Positions 44,751-53,933 of a stretch of DNA of 64,000 bases are shown in pieces. Below the pieces are notes generated by a model. It made no database searches. It had not been told where the DNA came from and was given only the letters and a program-made list of their open reading frames with translations. The stretch comes from CAZQRP01 sp964596125. GTDB taxonomy: Bacteria > Chloroflexota > Dehalococcoidia > GIF9 > UBA5629. The DNA is taken from positions 9,500-73,499 of the forward strand of contig CAZQRP010000017.1 in NCBI GenBank assembly GCA_964596125.1, in the 5' to 3' direction. Position 1 is the first letter of the stretch; each line of letters opens with the position of its first letter. The position numbers were made by a program, and so were the translations under genes.

Positions 44751-46190
44751 ATGACATTAAAGACAGTAGAGCAATATTATCAGTCACTTGAAGCGCAACA
44801 TCCATGTACGTACATTCTGGGACAAAAGGTAGACAAACCTTATGAGCACCCACTAATTAAACATATGCTGGCTGGTGTAGCACGTACCTATGACCTGGCT
44901 CAGGATCCTGAAGGTAGAAAGTATCTTGTAGCCGAGTCTAAACTGATCGGGGAGGAGGTTAGTCGTTTTGTCAAGTTCTACGAAAGCGTTGATGACTTAC
45001 TGGCCAAGGTGAGGATGTTGAAATATCTCGCCCAGCGAATAGGTACCTGCTTTATGCGGTGCACAGGTATGGATGCAATCAATTCTGTAGGAATAGAGGT
45101 CTATAATTGTGATAAAAAGCATGGTACCAGTTACTATGAACGATTTGTGGATTTTGTGAAACAGATCCAGAAGAATGACTTTGTCGTGTTTAGTGGGGTA
45201 ACCGATGTCAAAGGCGACAGGGCACTACGACCGTCTCAGCAAAAAGATCCTGATATGTACCTGCGCGTCGTAGAAAAGAAAAAAGAGGGCATCGTGGTGA
45301 GAGGTGCCAAAATCCACCAGACTGGTTCTATATGTGCTCATTGGGGTCTTATTATACCCGCCAGGGAAATGCGTGAAGCGGACAAAGATTATGCTGTCTG
45401 TTTTGCTGTACCAGTGGATGCTCCGGGAGTCATTCATATTTACGGTAGAGGTACACTGGAGGCGAGAGCGCTGGAGAATATTGACCTTGGCAATGCTGAA
45501 TACAGCAAGTTTGCTCCCATGGTAATTTTCGATGATGTATTTATACCATGGGAACAGGTATTCCTGTGTGGAGAATACGAATATGCTGGCGAAATGGTGA
45601 GGAACTTTGGTAATTATCATCGTCATTCTCATGGTGGCTGTAAGTGTGGTGTCGGAGATGTCCTGATTGGTGCAGCCGCAGCAGCCGCAGAGTATAATGG
45701 GTTGCCGAATACCTCACACATCAATACTAAACTGGTAGAAATGGTTAAAACAGTACAGGCAATATACGGCTGCTCTATAGCTGCTTCGGTAGAATCCCAG
45801 CCAACCGAATCTGGTATCTATATTGTCGACCCTGTCCTTTCCAATACATCCAAGCTGTACGAAGGGAAGGAACTACAAGAAGTTATCCGGCTGATGATTG
45901 AAATTGCAGGTGGAATGGTAGCTGACATACCGTCAGCGAAAGATATTGAAAATCCGGAGATTGGCCATTTTATTCTAAAGTATCTCAAGGGAGTTGACCA
46001 TATTTCCACTGAGGACAGGATACGCCTGTTCAGATTGATAGAAAAACTTGCGTTTGAAAGTAGAGATATTGTTTCCAATATCCATGGCGCTGGTTCGCCT
46101 GAAACACACAAGATGACCGTGCTACGGAATATGGATATTGAGTCAAAGAAGAAATTGGCAACGAAGCTGGCCGGTATTGAGGAGAAATAA
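44751..46190 (+). CDS. 4-hydroxybutyryl-CoA dehydratase-family flavoprotein
   Basis: This 479-residue member of the HpaB/AbfD flavin fold retains all four ligands of the unusual [4Fe-4S] cluster of AbfD: C100 and C104 in GTCFMRCTG, H290 in NYHRHSHGG and C297 in GGCKCG (99, 103, 292 and 299 in the Clostridium enzyme). This separates it from the cluster-free HpaB monooxygenases. The family dehydrates 4-hydroxybutyryl-CoA to crotonyl-CoA by a ketyl radical and is oxygen-sensitive. AGGAGG lies 14 bases before the ATG. It is followed 47 bases later by a flavo-diiron protein that could protect it from oxygen. With SucCD-like genes opposite, a succinate/4-hydroxybutyrate link is possible but not demonstrated. 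Confidence 0.85.
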   Translation: MTLKTVEQYYQSLEAQHPCTYILGQKVDKPYEHPLIKHMLAGVARTYDLAQDPEGRKYLVAESKLIGEEVSRFVKFYESVDDLLAKVRMLKYLAQRIGTCFMRCTGMDAINSVGIEVYNCDKKHGTSYYERFVDFVKQIQKNDFVVFSGVTDVKGDRALRPSQQKDPDMYLRVVEKKKEGIVVRGAKIHQTGSICAHWGLIIPAREMREADKDYAVCFAVPVDAPGVIHIYGRGTLEARALENIDLGNAEYSKFAPMVIFDDVFIPWEQVFLCGEYEYAGEMVRNFGNYHRHSHGGCKCGVGDVLIGAAAAAAEYNGLPNTSHINTKLVEMVKTVQAIYGCSIAASVESQPTESGIYIVDPVLSNTSKLYEGKELQEVIRLMIEIAGGMVADIPSAKDIENPEIGHFILKYLKGVDHISTEDRIRLFRLIEKLAFESRDIVSNIHGAGSPETHKMTVLRNMDIESKKKLATKLAGIEEK

Positions 46191-46237
46191 GGGCAGTCAA
46201 GTACAGATGAATACATGTTGTTGAGAGGTTGTTTGTT

Positions 46238-47434
46238 ATGGTAACGGAACTGACAAAAGGTGTCTACTGGGTTGGCGTGGTGGACTGGGCATTAAGGCAA
46301 TTTCACGGTCATGAGTTGTCAACACACAGAGGTTCTTCATACAATGCATACCTTATTGTCGACGAGAAGATTGTATTAGTAGATACGGTGTGGAGCCCTT
46401 TTCAGGATAAGCTTATCGATAATATCCGTGAGGTTGTTGATCCGGCCAGTATCGATATCGTGGTTGCCAATCATGCAGAAGTAGACCATTCGGGTAGCCT
46501 CCCGGCTGTACTAAAGCATGTGCCAAATGCGACCCTTGTGGTATCGCAGCGTGGTAAAGAAAGTATCGAGGGATATTACCATCAGCCATGGAACTTCAGA
46601 CCGGTAAAAACCGGCGAAACGATAAATATTGGAAAGCATGACCTGTCCTTTATTGAAGCACCTATGCTTCATTGGCCAGATAGTATGTTCACGTATCTAT
46701 CTGGTAAAAATGTTCTGATGTCAAATGACGCCTTTGGCCAACACTATGCGTCATCCTTTCGATTTAATGACGAGGTAGACCAGGAAGAGTTGTTGGAGGA
46801 GGCTATTAAATACTACGTAAACATACTTACTCCATTTAGTGGTCTGGTCTTAAAAAAAATCGAGGAGATCCTGTCACTGAACTTGAATATTGATATTATA
46901 GCTCCAAGTCATGGTATTATCTGGCGGAAAAATCCTCTTCAGATCATCAGGAAGTACCAGCAGTGGGCTGCACAGGAGCCGGAGAATAGTGCTGTAATCA
47001 TTTATGACACCATGTGGAATGGGACTCGACATATGGCCGAGGCAATCGGCCATGGTTTGATATCAGAGGGTATCCCATATAAGATATTTCATATGGCAGT
47101 TTCAGACAGGAACGATGTTCTTACCGAGGTCTTCAAGGCAAAAGCCGTTATCATAGGTTCACCTACTTTTAATCAGGGCGTCTTGCCAACCTTAAGCCCT
47201 ATACTTGAGGACCTCAGAGGCCTGAAGTTTCAAAATAAGATCGGAGCTGCATTTGGCTCCTACGGATGGAGTGGTGAATCGGTAAAGATCATCGAGGAGC
47301 ATCTTAACCGCTGTAAAATTCCTGTAGTTGCTGAGGGTGTACAGGCCAAATGGCAACCCAAAACAGATGACCTGGACAGATGTAAGGAGTTTGGCCGGGA
47401 GATCGCTCGGGTTGTAAATTCGTCCGGGAACTAA
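46238..47434 (+). CDS. Flavo-diiron protein (FprA-type oxygen/NO reductase)
   Basis: This protein has 398 residues from the ATG at 46238, ten bases after GAGAGG; the TTG at 46229 directly touches that site. The N-terminal metallo-beta-lactamase domain has the complete diiron ligand set H79, E81, D83, H84 (NHAEVDHSG), H145, D164 and H225. The C-terminal half is a flavodoxin domain with the FMN loop YDTMWNGTRHMAEA and the GSYGWSGES phrase. FprA reduces O2 to water (or NO to N2O) in strict anaerobes. Its place directly behind an oxygen-sensitive dehydratase gene suggests local protection. No rubredoxin gene is adjacent. Confidence 0.92.
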   Translation: MVTELTKGVYWVGVVDWALRQFHGHELSTHRGSSYNAYLIVDEKIVLVDTVWSPFQDKLIDNIREVVDPASIDIVVANHAEVDHSGSLPAVLKHVPNATLVVSQRGKESIEGYYHQPWNFRPVKTGETINIGKHDLSFIEAPMLHWPDSMFTYLSGKNVLMSNDAFGQHYASSFRFNDEVDQEELLEEAIKYYVNILTPFSGLVLKKIEEILSLNLNIDIIAPSHGIIWRKNPLQIIRKYQQWAAQEPENSAVIIYDTMWNGTRHMAEAIGHGLISEGIPYKIFHMAVSDRNDVLTEVFKAKAVIIGSPTFNQGVLPTLSPILEDLRGLKFQNKIGAAFGSYGWSGESVKIIEEHLNRCKIPVVAEGVQAKWQPKTDDLDRCKEFGREIARVVNSSGN

Positions 47435-47532
47435 CAATAATCATATTCTGTCGACTGTGGAATAACTCCAAAATCATGGATTGCTTCATAATACTACTTC
47501 ACTTTACTTCATTGTCGGATCGCTTCAGAACT

Positions 47533-47555
47533 GTGTAACGAACGGTTCGTTTCAC
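47533..47555. promoter_or_regulatory. Operator-like palindrome, TetR-site style
   Basis: AACGAACGGTTCGTT at 47537-47551 is a perfect inverted repeat around one base, and GTG/CAC extends it on both sides with one mismatched pair. It resembles TetR-family operators in form. It sits in the 422-base gap between the flavo-diiron gene and the FN3 lipoprotein gene, about 300 bases before the latter. The remainder of this gap shows nothing I can support. No TetR gene is in the window. Confidence 0.45.
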
Positions 47556-47856
47556 ATACTAAAACTGGTCCGAGACACATCTTCACGGTAAGGTCTTTAC
47601 TAAGTAACTATTCATACCCAACTTGGCTCTTCAGTTATTCAAAAGATTATTTTATAGTTGAGCAGGGAAACAGCCTTTATCCTTTAAACCTGTTTGTGTA
47701 CAGTCTATCTCATATTTCTGTTTCTCTTAGCACTGTGTAGAGGTATGATAGCTTACAAAATGGTTATGTTTTATATTACCAAAGTCCTGTTTTAAGCGTG
47801 GTTAGATAGATATATAATGAGAACAATATATCAATGTGTGTTTGTATAAGGTTAAG

Positions 47857-49215
47857 ATGACAAGAGGTAAGTGGTATTCGGTTTTATGTAACGGACTCGT
47901 TCTTTTAATAACGTGCTCGGTTATTGCCTGTCGTCCTCTACCGAGTTCAGCACCACTTACGCAGTCAGTTGATACCACACCTCCGCCTGCTATCACCGGC
48001 CTGGCGGTAACAGATGCCTATAATGGGAATGCAAATCTAAGCTGGGACCGGAATATAGATGGAGACCTTGACCATTATAATGTGTATGTCAGTGAAGTTG
48101 ATATAAAAGATATTTCTGGTAAGACTCCTGTTCATCAAATAACCGATATTGTAACCAGTACCTATCAAGTGAGCGGTCTGGAAGAGGGGAAAACGTATTA
48201 TTTCGCAGTTACAGCAGTTGATAACAGCGGAAATGAATTTACCGTTACAGATTGCGTAAGTACAACTGTAATATCGGTACAAAGAGGAGTATCTGATCCG
48301 GATATATGTGCTGACATTTGTCGTCCTGACGCACTGTGGGCTGGCACCACATTACTTGCAGACAATCATAATCCTCAGAGACCCAGGATAATAGAGGTCA
48401 ATGTAATTGGGGAAGTTATTTGGGAGTATCTGGTCCCTGATAAGTGGAGACAGTATACTAATCCAGGGTTTGATGTGGAATTGCTGCCGAATGACAACAT
48501 ACTGTTTGTGTTGCCTCGTAAGGGTGTGTTTGAGATTGATCGTAGCGGTAAGATTAACTGGTCATACCTTGATAAGAAGGTATCTCATGATGCAGACCGT
48601 TTGCCAAACGGCAATACACTAGTAGTTTGGGGTGGAGGAGACATGGTAAGCGACGCTCAGGTGAAGGAAATAAATCCAAAAGGAGATATAGTTTGGGCAT
48701 GGTATGCAAAAGATCACTTCTATAAACCGCCTTATAAGGACATTCGTGACCAGGGCTGGACTCATACCAACGCAGTCTCTAGAATGCAAAATGGCAACAC
48801 GCTGATTAGTCCAAGGAATTTCAACCTTATGGTTGAAGTCAGTTCTCAGGGATCGGTCGTAAGGACCATTGGTGAAGGGGTATTCTATTCACAACACGAC
48901 CCTGTAGTCCTTCCTGATGGCAATATACTTGCCGTATCACAATGGAGAACTCAACCTCACCGCGCTATAGAAATAGATCCAGACACAGGCAAGATTGTAT
49001 GGGAATTTTCCATGCCAGAACGGAGAACATGGCCTGTCAGAGACGCTGACAGATTACCGAATGGCAATACCTTGATTACCGGATCAACGAAGATTGTTGA
49101 AGTCACTACTGATGGGGAACTAGTATGGCAACTCAGGCTAAAAACGATGATCGAAAAAGGAAAGGCGCCGATGCTCGGTTTCTATAAAGCTGAAAGAATT
49201 GGCATACGCAGGTAG
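47857..49215 (+). CDS. Lipoprotein with fibronectin III domain and arylsulfotransferase-like beta-propeller
   Basis: This protein has 452 residues from the ATG at 47857; an upstream GTG at 47836 is possible. The signal ends in lipobox SVIAC, giving a cell-surface lipoprotein. Residues of roughly 45-130 form a fibronectin type III domain (PPAITGLAVTDAYNGNANLS, EGKTYYFAVTAVDNSGNE). The rest carries repeated propeller blades with D.DRLPNGNTL and LPDGNILAV, as in the ASST/arylsulfotransferase family. ASST enzymes move sulfate between phenols through a catalytic histidine, but many propeller relatives are non-enzymatic binding proteins, so activity is open. It stands alone between transcription units. 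Confidence 0.75.
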   Translation: MTRGKWYSVLCNGLVLLITCSVIACRPLPSSAPLTQSVDTTPPPAITGLAVTDAYNGNANLSWDRNIDGDLDHYNVYVSEVDIKDISGKTPVHQITDIVTSTYQVSGLEEGKTYYFAVTAVDNSGNEFTVTDCVSTTVISVQRGVSDPDICADICRPDALWAGTTLLADNHNPQRPRIIEVNVIGEVIWEYLVPDKWRQYTNPGFDVELLPNDNILFVLPRKGVFEIDRSGKINWSYLDKKVSHDADRLPNGNTLVVWGGGDMVSDAQVKEINPKGDIVWAWYAKDHFYKPPYKDIRDQGWTHTNAVSRMQNGNTLISPRNFNLMVEVSSQGSVVRTIGEGVFYSQHDPVVLPDGNILAVSQWRTQPHRAIEIDPDTGKIVWEFSMPERRTWPVRDADRLPNGNTLITGSTKIVEVTTDGELVWQLRLKTMIEKGKAPMLGFYKAERIGIRR

Positions 49216-49541
49216 CTCAGCAAAACATTGAAATCTGCATAAAATAAGTATTATGTAAACAACAATGTGTAGTTTAATAGTATGAAGTATAGTTAAAACA
49301 GAATTGAAATACTATTATCAATACTTGCTTACCTTACGATAACCAGGCAGTCTGACGAGTTGGTCCTGTGTTGACACAGGAAGTGATACTTGATCAATTA
49401 GAAGAAAGCATCGTAGCATGATAAAGATGTTTTTTTCGTACTACGATTGTTTTTTCTTACGAGGATGATATAATTTATACAGGGTTTTGTCCCTGCTGCT
49501 ATTAAATCGACGTCTATCATTGTAAAGAAAGGTGTGACAGT
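49216..49541. other. 326-base intergenic region with a small stem-loop
   Basis: A perfect 7-base stem with TTGA loop (TCCTGTG / CACAGGA) lies at 49364-49381, about 150 bases after the lipoprotein stop and without a T-run. It could end that transcript or lie in the leader of the next gene. I see nothing else here. Confidence 0.4.
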
Positions 49542-52034
49542 ATGCCAGGTGATATTGAAATCAAACGAGTTGGCTGTTTTTTCTGCCACATGAACTGCGG
49601 CTTGCTCGCTTATGTCCAAGATGGAAAGATTGTCAGGCTCATCGATGATGCAGAAAGACAAACACGCATCTGTGAACGCGTTGGCCGCAACGGAGAGTTT
49701 GCCATCAAGTTTCACTATCATCCTGATCGTGTCAATTATGCCCTGAAAAGGAAGGGGAAGCGTGGCGAGAATAAATGGGAGAAGATACCTTATGATCAAG
49801 CGCTGGATGAGATCGCTGAGAAACTGAAGGATCTCAAGGCTAAATTCGGTCCTGAGACTCTTTGTGTGACCGAGGGAACTTATCGCTCCGACCAGAAATG
49901 GGCTCGTAGCCGTTTTTTAAACCTTTTCGGCAATCCCCAGAACTCGGTAGGTCCCGGCAATATCTGTTGGACCTGGATTTATGTGATGAATATGGCCCTT
50001 TGCGGCTGGCAGTGTGAGGTTGGAGCACCTCCTACCATGACCAAATCTCGTTGCATCGTTGTTTGGGGTAAGGACCCTCATGAGTCCTATAGCCCAAAAG
50101 CCCCTGTATGGCGGCACATGTCTGCAGCTCTTAAGCAGGAAAAGCCACCCAAGATTATTGTTGTCGATCCGGTGGCAACGGATATAGTTCGATATTCTGA
50201 CATGTGGCTTGAGGTCCGTCCCGGGACAGATGCTGCTATGGAACTGGCATGGGCCAATGTGATCATAAATGAAGATCTGTACGACCGGGAGTTTATAGAA
50301 ACGTGGACCAATGCTCCTTTCCTGGTCCGGATGGATATACACAAAATTCTACGTGAAGCTGATGTGGTGAACGGTGGTAGCCGGGATAACTTCATTATTT
50401 GGGATACCGAGGCGAAAAAGCCGGCAGTGTGGCTCTCAAAATCGGTTGAGTACCGGGAAAAGGTCGGAAAACTGGCGTTGGCAGGTGAATATGATGTCGC
50501 GATGGCTGATGGGAAGAAGGTCAAGTGCAAGACAGTATGGACATTGCTTAAAGAACTTGTGGATCAATATCCTCCTGAGAAGGTCGCCGAGATTACCTGG
50601 GTCCCCGCACATAAGATCCGGGAGGCAGCCCGTATATATGCTACCAATCGCCCGGGCACGATTCTCTGGGGTGTGGGTGGTGGAGACATGGTCGGACGGA
50701 ACGCAACGTCCTGTGCTTTCGTCCGAACGATTCTACGAGCACTTACCGGAAATCTTGATATAGTCGGAGGTGAGTACCTGGCTGGCCCCGGACCATATGT
50801 TGATGGCAAAATGGTTGTCCGTGATTGCGAGTTGGAGCTAGCGGACAGGTGCCTGCCAGAGACACGTAAAAAGGCAATTGGAAATGATTTTACCCGGCTC
50901 ATGTGCTGGCCAGGCTACGAACTTACAGCTAAGCCGTACGAGGAGGTATGGAAGCTACCACGTCCTTTACTAAATCAGTTATCTCCTACCGCACCGTTGA
51001 TCTGGAGGGCTATGCTTACGGGTGAGCCATATCCGGTTAGAGCCATGATTGCATGGGGCAGTAATCCTATGTTATGGGCTGCCAATACAAAGCTGGTATA
51101 TGAAGCACTCAAGAGCCTTGATTTGCTGATAGATGTAGAATACTGGATGACGCCTACAGCTCAGCTCGCCGACTATGTGATGCCAGCAGCCGATTGGATG
51201 GAACGACCTCTGCTTACCACGATAGAAGATGCTTCGGATGTCGCTGTTGGCGGCGTACGTGCTGTGCTGCCCGAGCATGATCGGCGGACGGATTATGACT
51301 TCTTCCGGGGATTAGGTATGCGCCTTGGGCAGGAGAATGATTGGCCCTGGGAGACCAATGAGGAAATGATATCTTACCGTATTGAACGTATTGGCATGAC
51401 GTATGATGAGTTTGCCAGGCGTCCATGGATACTTGGTAATCTGAACTTCGAGAAGCATAAGGATATCATACCTGAGACCGGCAAATTGCACGGTTTCGCC
51501 ACTCCATCCCGGCGTGTTGAGATCTACTCCAGCATCTTCGAGGAACTCGATTATGACCCTTTGCCAAAATATGAAGAACCGGTGGAGAGCCCGGTCAGTG
51601 ATCCCGAACTGGCGAAAGAATATCCGCTCATGCTCATAACCGGTGGACGGTTTGTTCCCATGTTCCATTCGGAGCATCGCGTACCAGGTATTGGCACGCG
51701 TGAAATGTGGCCGTGGCCGACGATGTTGATTCATCCTGATACGGCACGTGACCTGGGTATCAGAGATGGTGACTGGTGCTGGATCGAGACAAAGCGGGGA
51801 CGTATACGTCAGAAGGCCAAGCTGTCGTTCACTATTGACCCACAGGTGATCAATATACAGGCGAGCTGGTGGTATCCCGAGATGCCTGGTGAGGAACCGT
51901 TCCTGCATGGTGTCTGGGAGTCAAATGCCAACGTACTGACCCTGGATGATCCTGAGACGCTGGACCCGCTGTGCGGCAACTGGACTACCCGCGGCTTGTT
52001 ATGTAAAGTATATCCTAGTGGTGAGCCAAAGTAG
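49542..52034 (+). CDS. DMSO-reductase-family molybdopterin oxidoreductase
   Basis: This 830-residue bis-MGD enzyme has an N-terminal [4Fe-4S] motif with C12, C15, C19 and C44, followed by the HPDR.NYALKRKGKRGENKW signature. The central pterin domains include TEGTYRSDQKWARSRF and VVWGKDPHES, and the C-terminal beta-barrel domain starts near EYPLMLITGGRFVP. There is no Tat signal, so it is cytoplasmic. Substrate type (hydroxylation, transhydroxylation, hydration or reduction) cannot be read from sequence. No electron-transfer subunit is adjacent on the same strand; the opposite-strand flavoprotein and second Mo enzyme are its neighbours. It is a clear paralogue of the molybdopterin part of the gene at 53934. 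Confidence 0.88.
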   Translation: MPGDIEIKRVGCFFCHMNCGLLAYVQDGKIVRLIDDAERQTRICERVGRNGEFAIKFHYHPDRVNYALKRKGKRGENKWEKIPYDQALDEIAEKLKDLKAKFGPETLCVTEGTYRSDQKWARSRFLNLFGNPQNSVGPGNICWTWIYVMNMALCGWQCEVGAPPTMTKSRCIVVWGKDPHESYSPKAPVWRHMSAALKQEKPPKIIVVDPVATDIVRYSDMWLEVRPGTDAAMELAWANVIINEDLYDREFIETWTNAPFLVRMDIHKILREADVVNGGSRDNFIIWDTEAKKPAVWLSKSVEYREKVGKLALAGEYDVAMADGKKVKCKTVWTLLKELVDQYPPEKVAEITWVPAHKIREAARIYATNRPGTILWGVGGGDMVGRNATSCAFVRTILRALTGNLDIVGGEYLAGPGPYVDGKMVVRDCELELADRCLPETRKKAIGNDFTRLMCWPGYELTAKPYEEVWKLPRPLLNQLSPTAPLIWRAMLTGEPYPVRAMIAWGSNPMLWAANTKLVYEALKSLDLLIDVEYWMTPTAQLADYVMPAADWMERPLLTTIEDASDVAVGGVRAVLPEHDRRTDYDFFRGLGMRLGQENDWPWETNEEMISYRIERIGMTYDEFARRPWILGNLNFEKHKDIIPETGKLHGFATPSRRVEIYSSIFEELDYDPLPKYEEPVESPVSDPELAKEYPLMLITGGRFVPMFHSEHRVPGIGTREMWPWPTMLIHPDTARDLGIRDGDWCWIETKRGRIRQKAKLSFTIDPQVINIQASWWYPEMPGEEPFLHGVWESNANVLTLDDPETLDPLCGNWTTRGLLCKVYPSGEPK

Positions 52035-52096
52035 ACCAGCGAAAAGGCATCGAGCCGCATTCATAATTAATTTCGATAGTGATACCGACATTAGAG

Positions 52097-53734
52097 CTAT
52101 GTACCTGGCTGAAGCCATCTGAGATCGACAGGCGCACTGCTTAAGGACATCGTTTCCCCTTTTTTAGCAACTACTATATGACGGAGCCATTGAGGATTTT
52201 CCACTTCGAAATCGGTTCTAAAATGTGCTCCTCTGCTTTCCTCTCTTGTCAGTGCACTGCGGCAGAGCATTTCCGAAACTTCTAACATAAAACCAAACTT
52301 AATCACTTTCATCAGGTCCCGATAACTGCCCGCCGAAAACCGTTCCTTCCGGTCTTTTAAAGAACGGATTGTCTCCAGGATATCTTCCAGGCTTTTACGG
52401 TTTCTGATTACCCCTGCCTTATGCCACATTGCCTTTTGAAAAGAAAGAATATGTTCATCAATGTTTTCTCCATTCTCATCGCTGACTAGTCTTTCCAATC
52501 TGTGCTTTTCATCTTCAATTTTTAACAATTGGGAGGAAACATCTTCTGATGAAGCAGCCTTTTCGGCCGCTTTTCGTCCGGCAATTGCTCCAAAGACGAA
52601 TATCTCAGTAAGGGCGTTTCCGGCCAGTCGATTTGCTCCATGTATACCGCCGCATGCTTCACCCGCTGCGTAAAGACGGGGGACACCGGTTTCACAGTCC
52701 TCGTTTATTCTTATTCCTCCGATATAGAAATGAGTGGATGGTGCAACTTGAGCCAGCTCATGGGTACTTTCGTTGATTGAAGCCAACCTGCTCTCTTCAC
52801 TCAATGACGATATGTCGGCTGTCAATGTTCCATCGATGTCATTCCCGTCCAGTATTTCGCTCATAACGGTACGGGCGAGCAAATCACGGGTCATCTTTAC
52901 TAGGTGTTTAAGACCTCTTTTTTCCAGAACATCTTCTCCCAAAGAGTTGCGGATGATAGCACCCAGAGGTAGTAAAATATCATAGCCCCAGAGCTTCCTT
53001 CCATATTGTCCTACAGAAGTAGGATAAAACTGAACAAATTCCATGTCCTGGAGAGATGCGCCGGCATGGTATGCAAGAGCATAGCCATCTCCGGTTACTC
53101 CTGCCGCGTTGTTAGTGCGCAGGTAGATATGTCCTGCACCACCTGTGGTAAGGATAGTGCTCTTAGCATTAAGATAAAGAAAGTGACCTTTATGATCCAG
53201 CCCCAGCGCACCGGTGACCCCCCCATCTTTTAATACGAGTCTGGTTATCAAAGTCGATTCTAAAAACCGTACTCCCATTTTAAAGGCATACTCTCGTAGG
53301 GGCAACGAATAATCAGTCCCTCTGTCTTTTGCCCCGATCACGTGCCGTGGATATCGGTGACCGGGCAGGTGTTGAAGTTGAAAAGCACTATCCTTCTTCT
53401 TTAAATTGACTCCCATCTGTTCAAGGTAGTGGACTTCTTCCTCAGCACCTTCAACCATTATCTTTGCAAGGTTTTGATCGTTAAGGTAGCATCCGGCAGT
53501 TATGGTATCTTCGAAATGTGTTTGAGTAGAATCCCCGGTTTTATTATGTGATTGTACGGCAGCGAGAAAGCTGCGTGACATCGCTGTATTGCTTCCATAA
53601 CCTACGCGAGACCGGGAAACTAAGACCACCGAGGCCCCGTATTTTCGTGCCTCGATACCAGCCCGTAATCCTGCGCCTCCTCCTCCTATAATCAGAACAT
53701 CGGCATCGATAGGCGGAATCATTGTTAGGTTCAT
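52097..53734 (-). CDS. FrdA/SdhA-like FAD flavoprotein with non-covalent FAD
   Basis: This 545-residue flavoprotein has the N-terminal dinucleotide motif VLIIGGGGAGLRAGIEA, the TTGGAGHIYLRTNNAAGVTG stretch, active-site region GASLQDMEFVQFYPTS and the C-terminal HGANRLAGNALTE. The SHT motif whose His binds FAD covalently in fumarate reductase is SNT here (N49), as in relatives with loosely bound FAD such as AprA or L-aspartate oxidase. No iron-sulfur or membrane subunit accompanies it. Starts after ATGGAGGTAAG. It is 199 bases below the giant molybdopterin gene and may be in its transcript. A soluble 2-enoate or fumarate-type reductase or dehydrogenase are options. Confidence 0.82.
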   Translation of the reverse strand: MNLTMIPPIDADVLIIGGGGAGLRAGIEARKYGASVVLVSRSRVGYGSNTAMSRSFLAAVQSHNKTGDSTQTHFEDTITAGCYLNDQNLAKIMVEGAEEEVHYLEQMGVNLKKKDSAFQLQHLPGHRYPRHVIGAKDRGTDYSLPLREYAFKMGVRFLESTLITRLVLKDGGVTGALGLDHKGHFLYLNAKSTILTTGGAGHIYLRTNNAAGVTGDGYALAYHAGASLQDMEFVQFYPTSVGQYGRKLWGYDILLPLGAIIRNSLGEDVLEKRGLKHLVKMTRDLLARTVMSEILDGNDIDGTLTADISSLSEESRLASINESTHELAQVAPSTHFYIGGIRINEDCETGVPRLYAAGEACGGIHGANRLAGNALTEIFVFGAIAGRKAAEKAASSEDVSSQLLKIEDEKHRLERLVSDENGENIDEHILSFQKAMWHKAGVIRNRKSLEDILETIRSLKDRKERFSAGSYRDLMKVIKFGFMLEVSEMLCRSALTREESRGAHFRTDFEVENPQWLRHIVVAKKGETMSLSSAPVDLRWLQPGT

Positions 53735-53933
53735 CTTACCTCCATACTAATCTATTATTTGAAGTTTGCTCTTCGCTAACTCTGGCTCTGGCTGTTTGTT
53801 AGAATAACCGATGTTTCTCAGTGAGATGCAAAAAGGATTTCAGAACTAGCTCAAATGCCGTTCATCTTTCATATATCGATAATACTATGAATAAGTATTG
53901 TTTTTAGCTTCCGGTTTTTTGAAAAGACATATA

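Noticed and set aside
51312..51908. 198-codon minus-strand frame
   Set aside because: Shadow of the molybdopterin gene; composition is that expected from reading its opposite strand.
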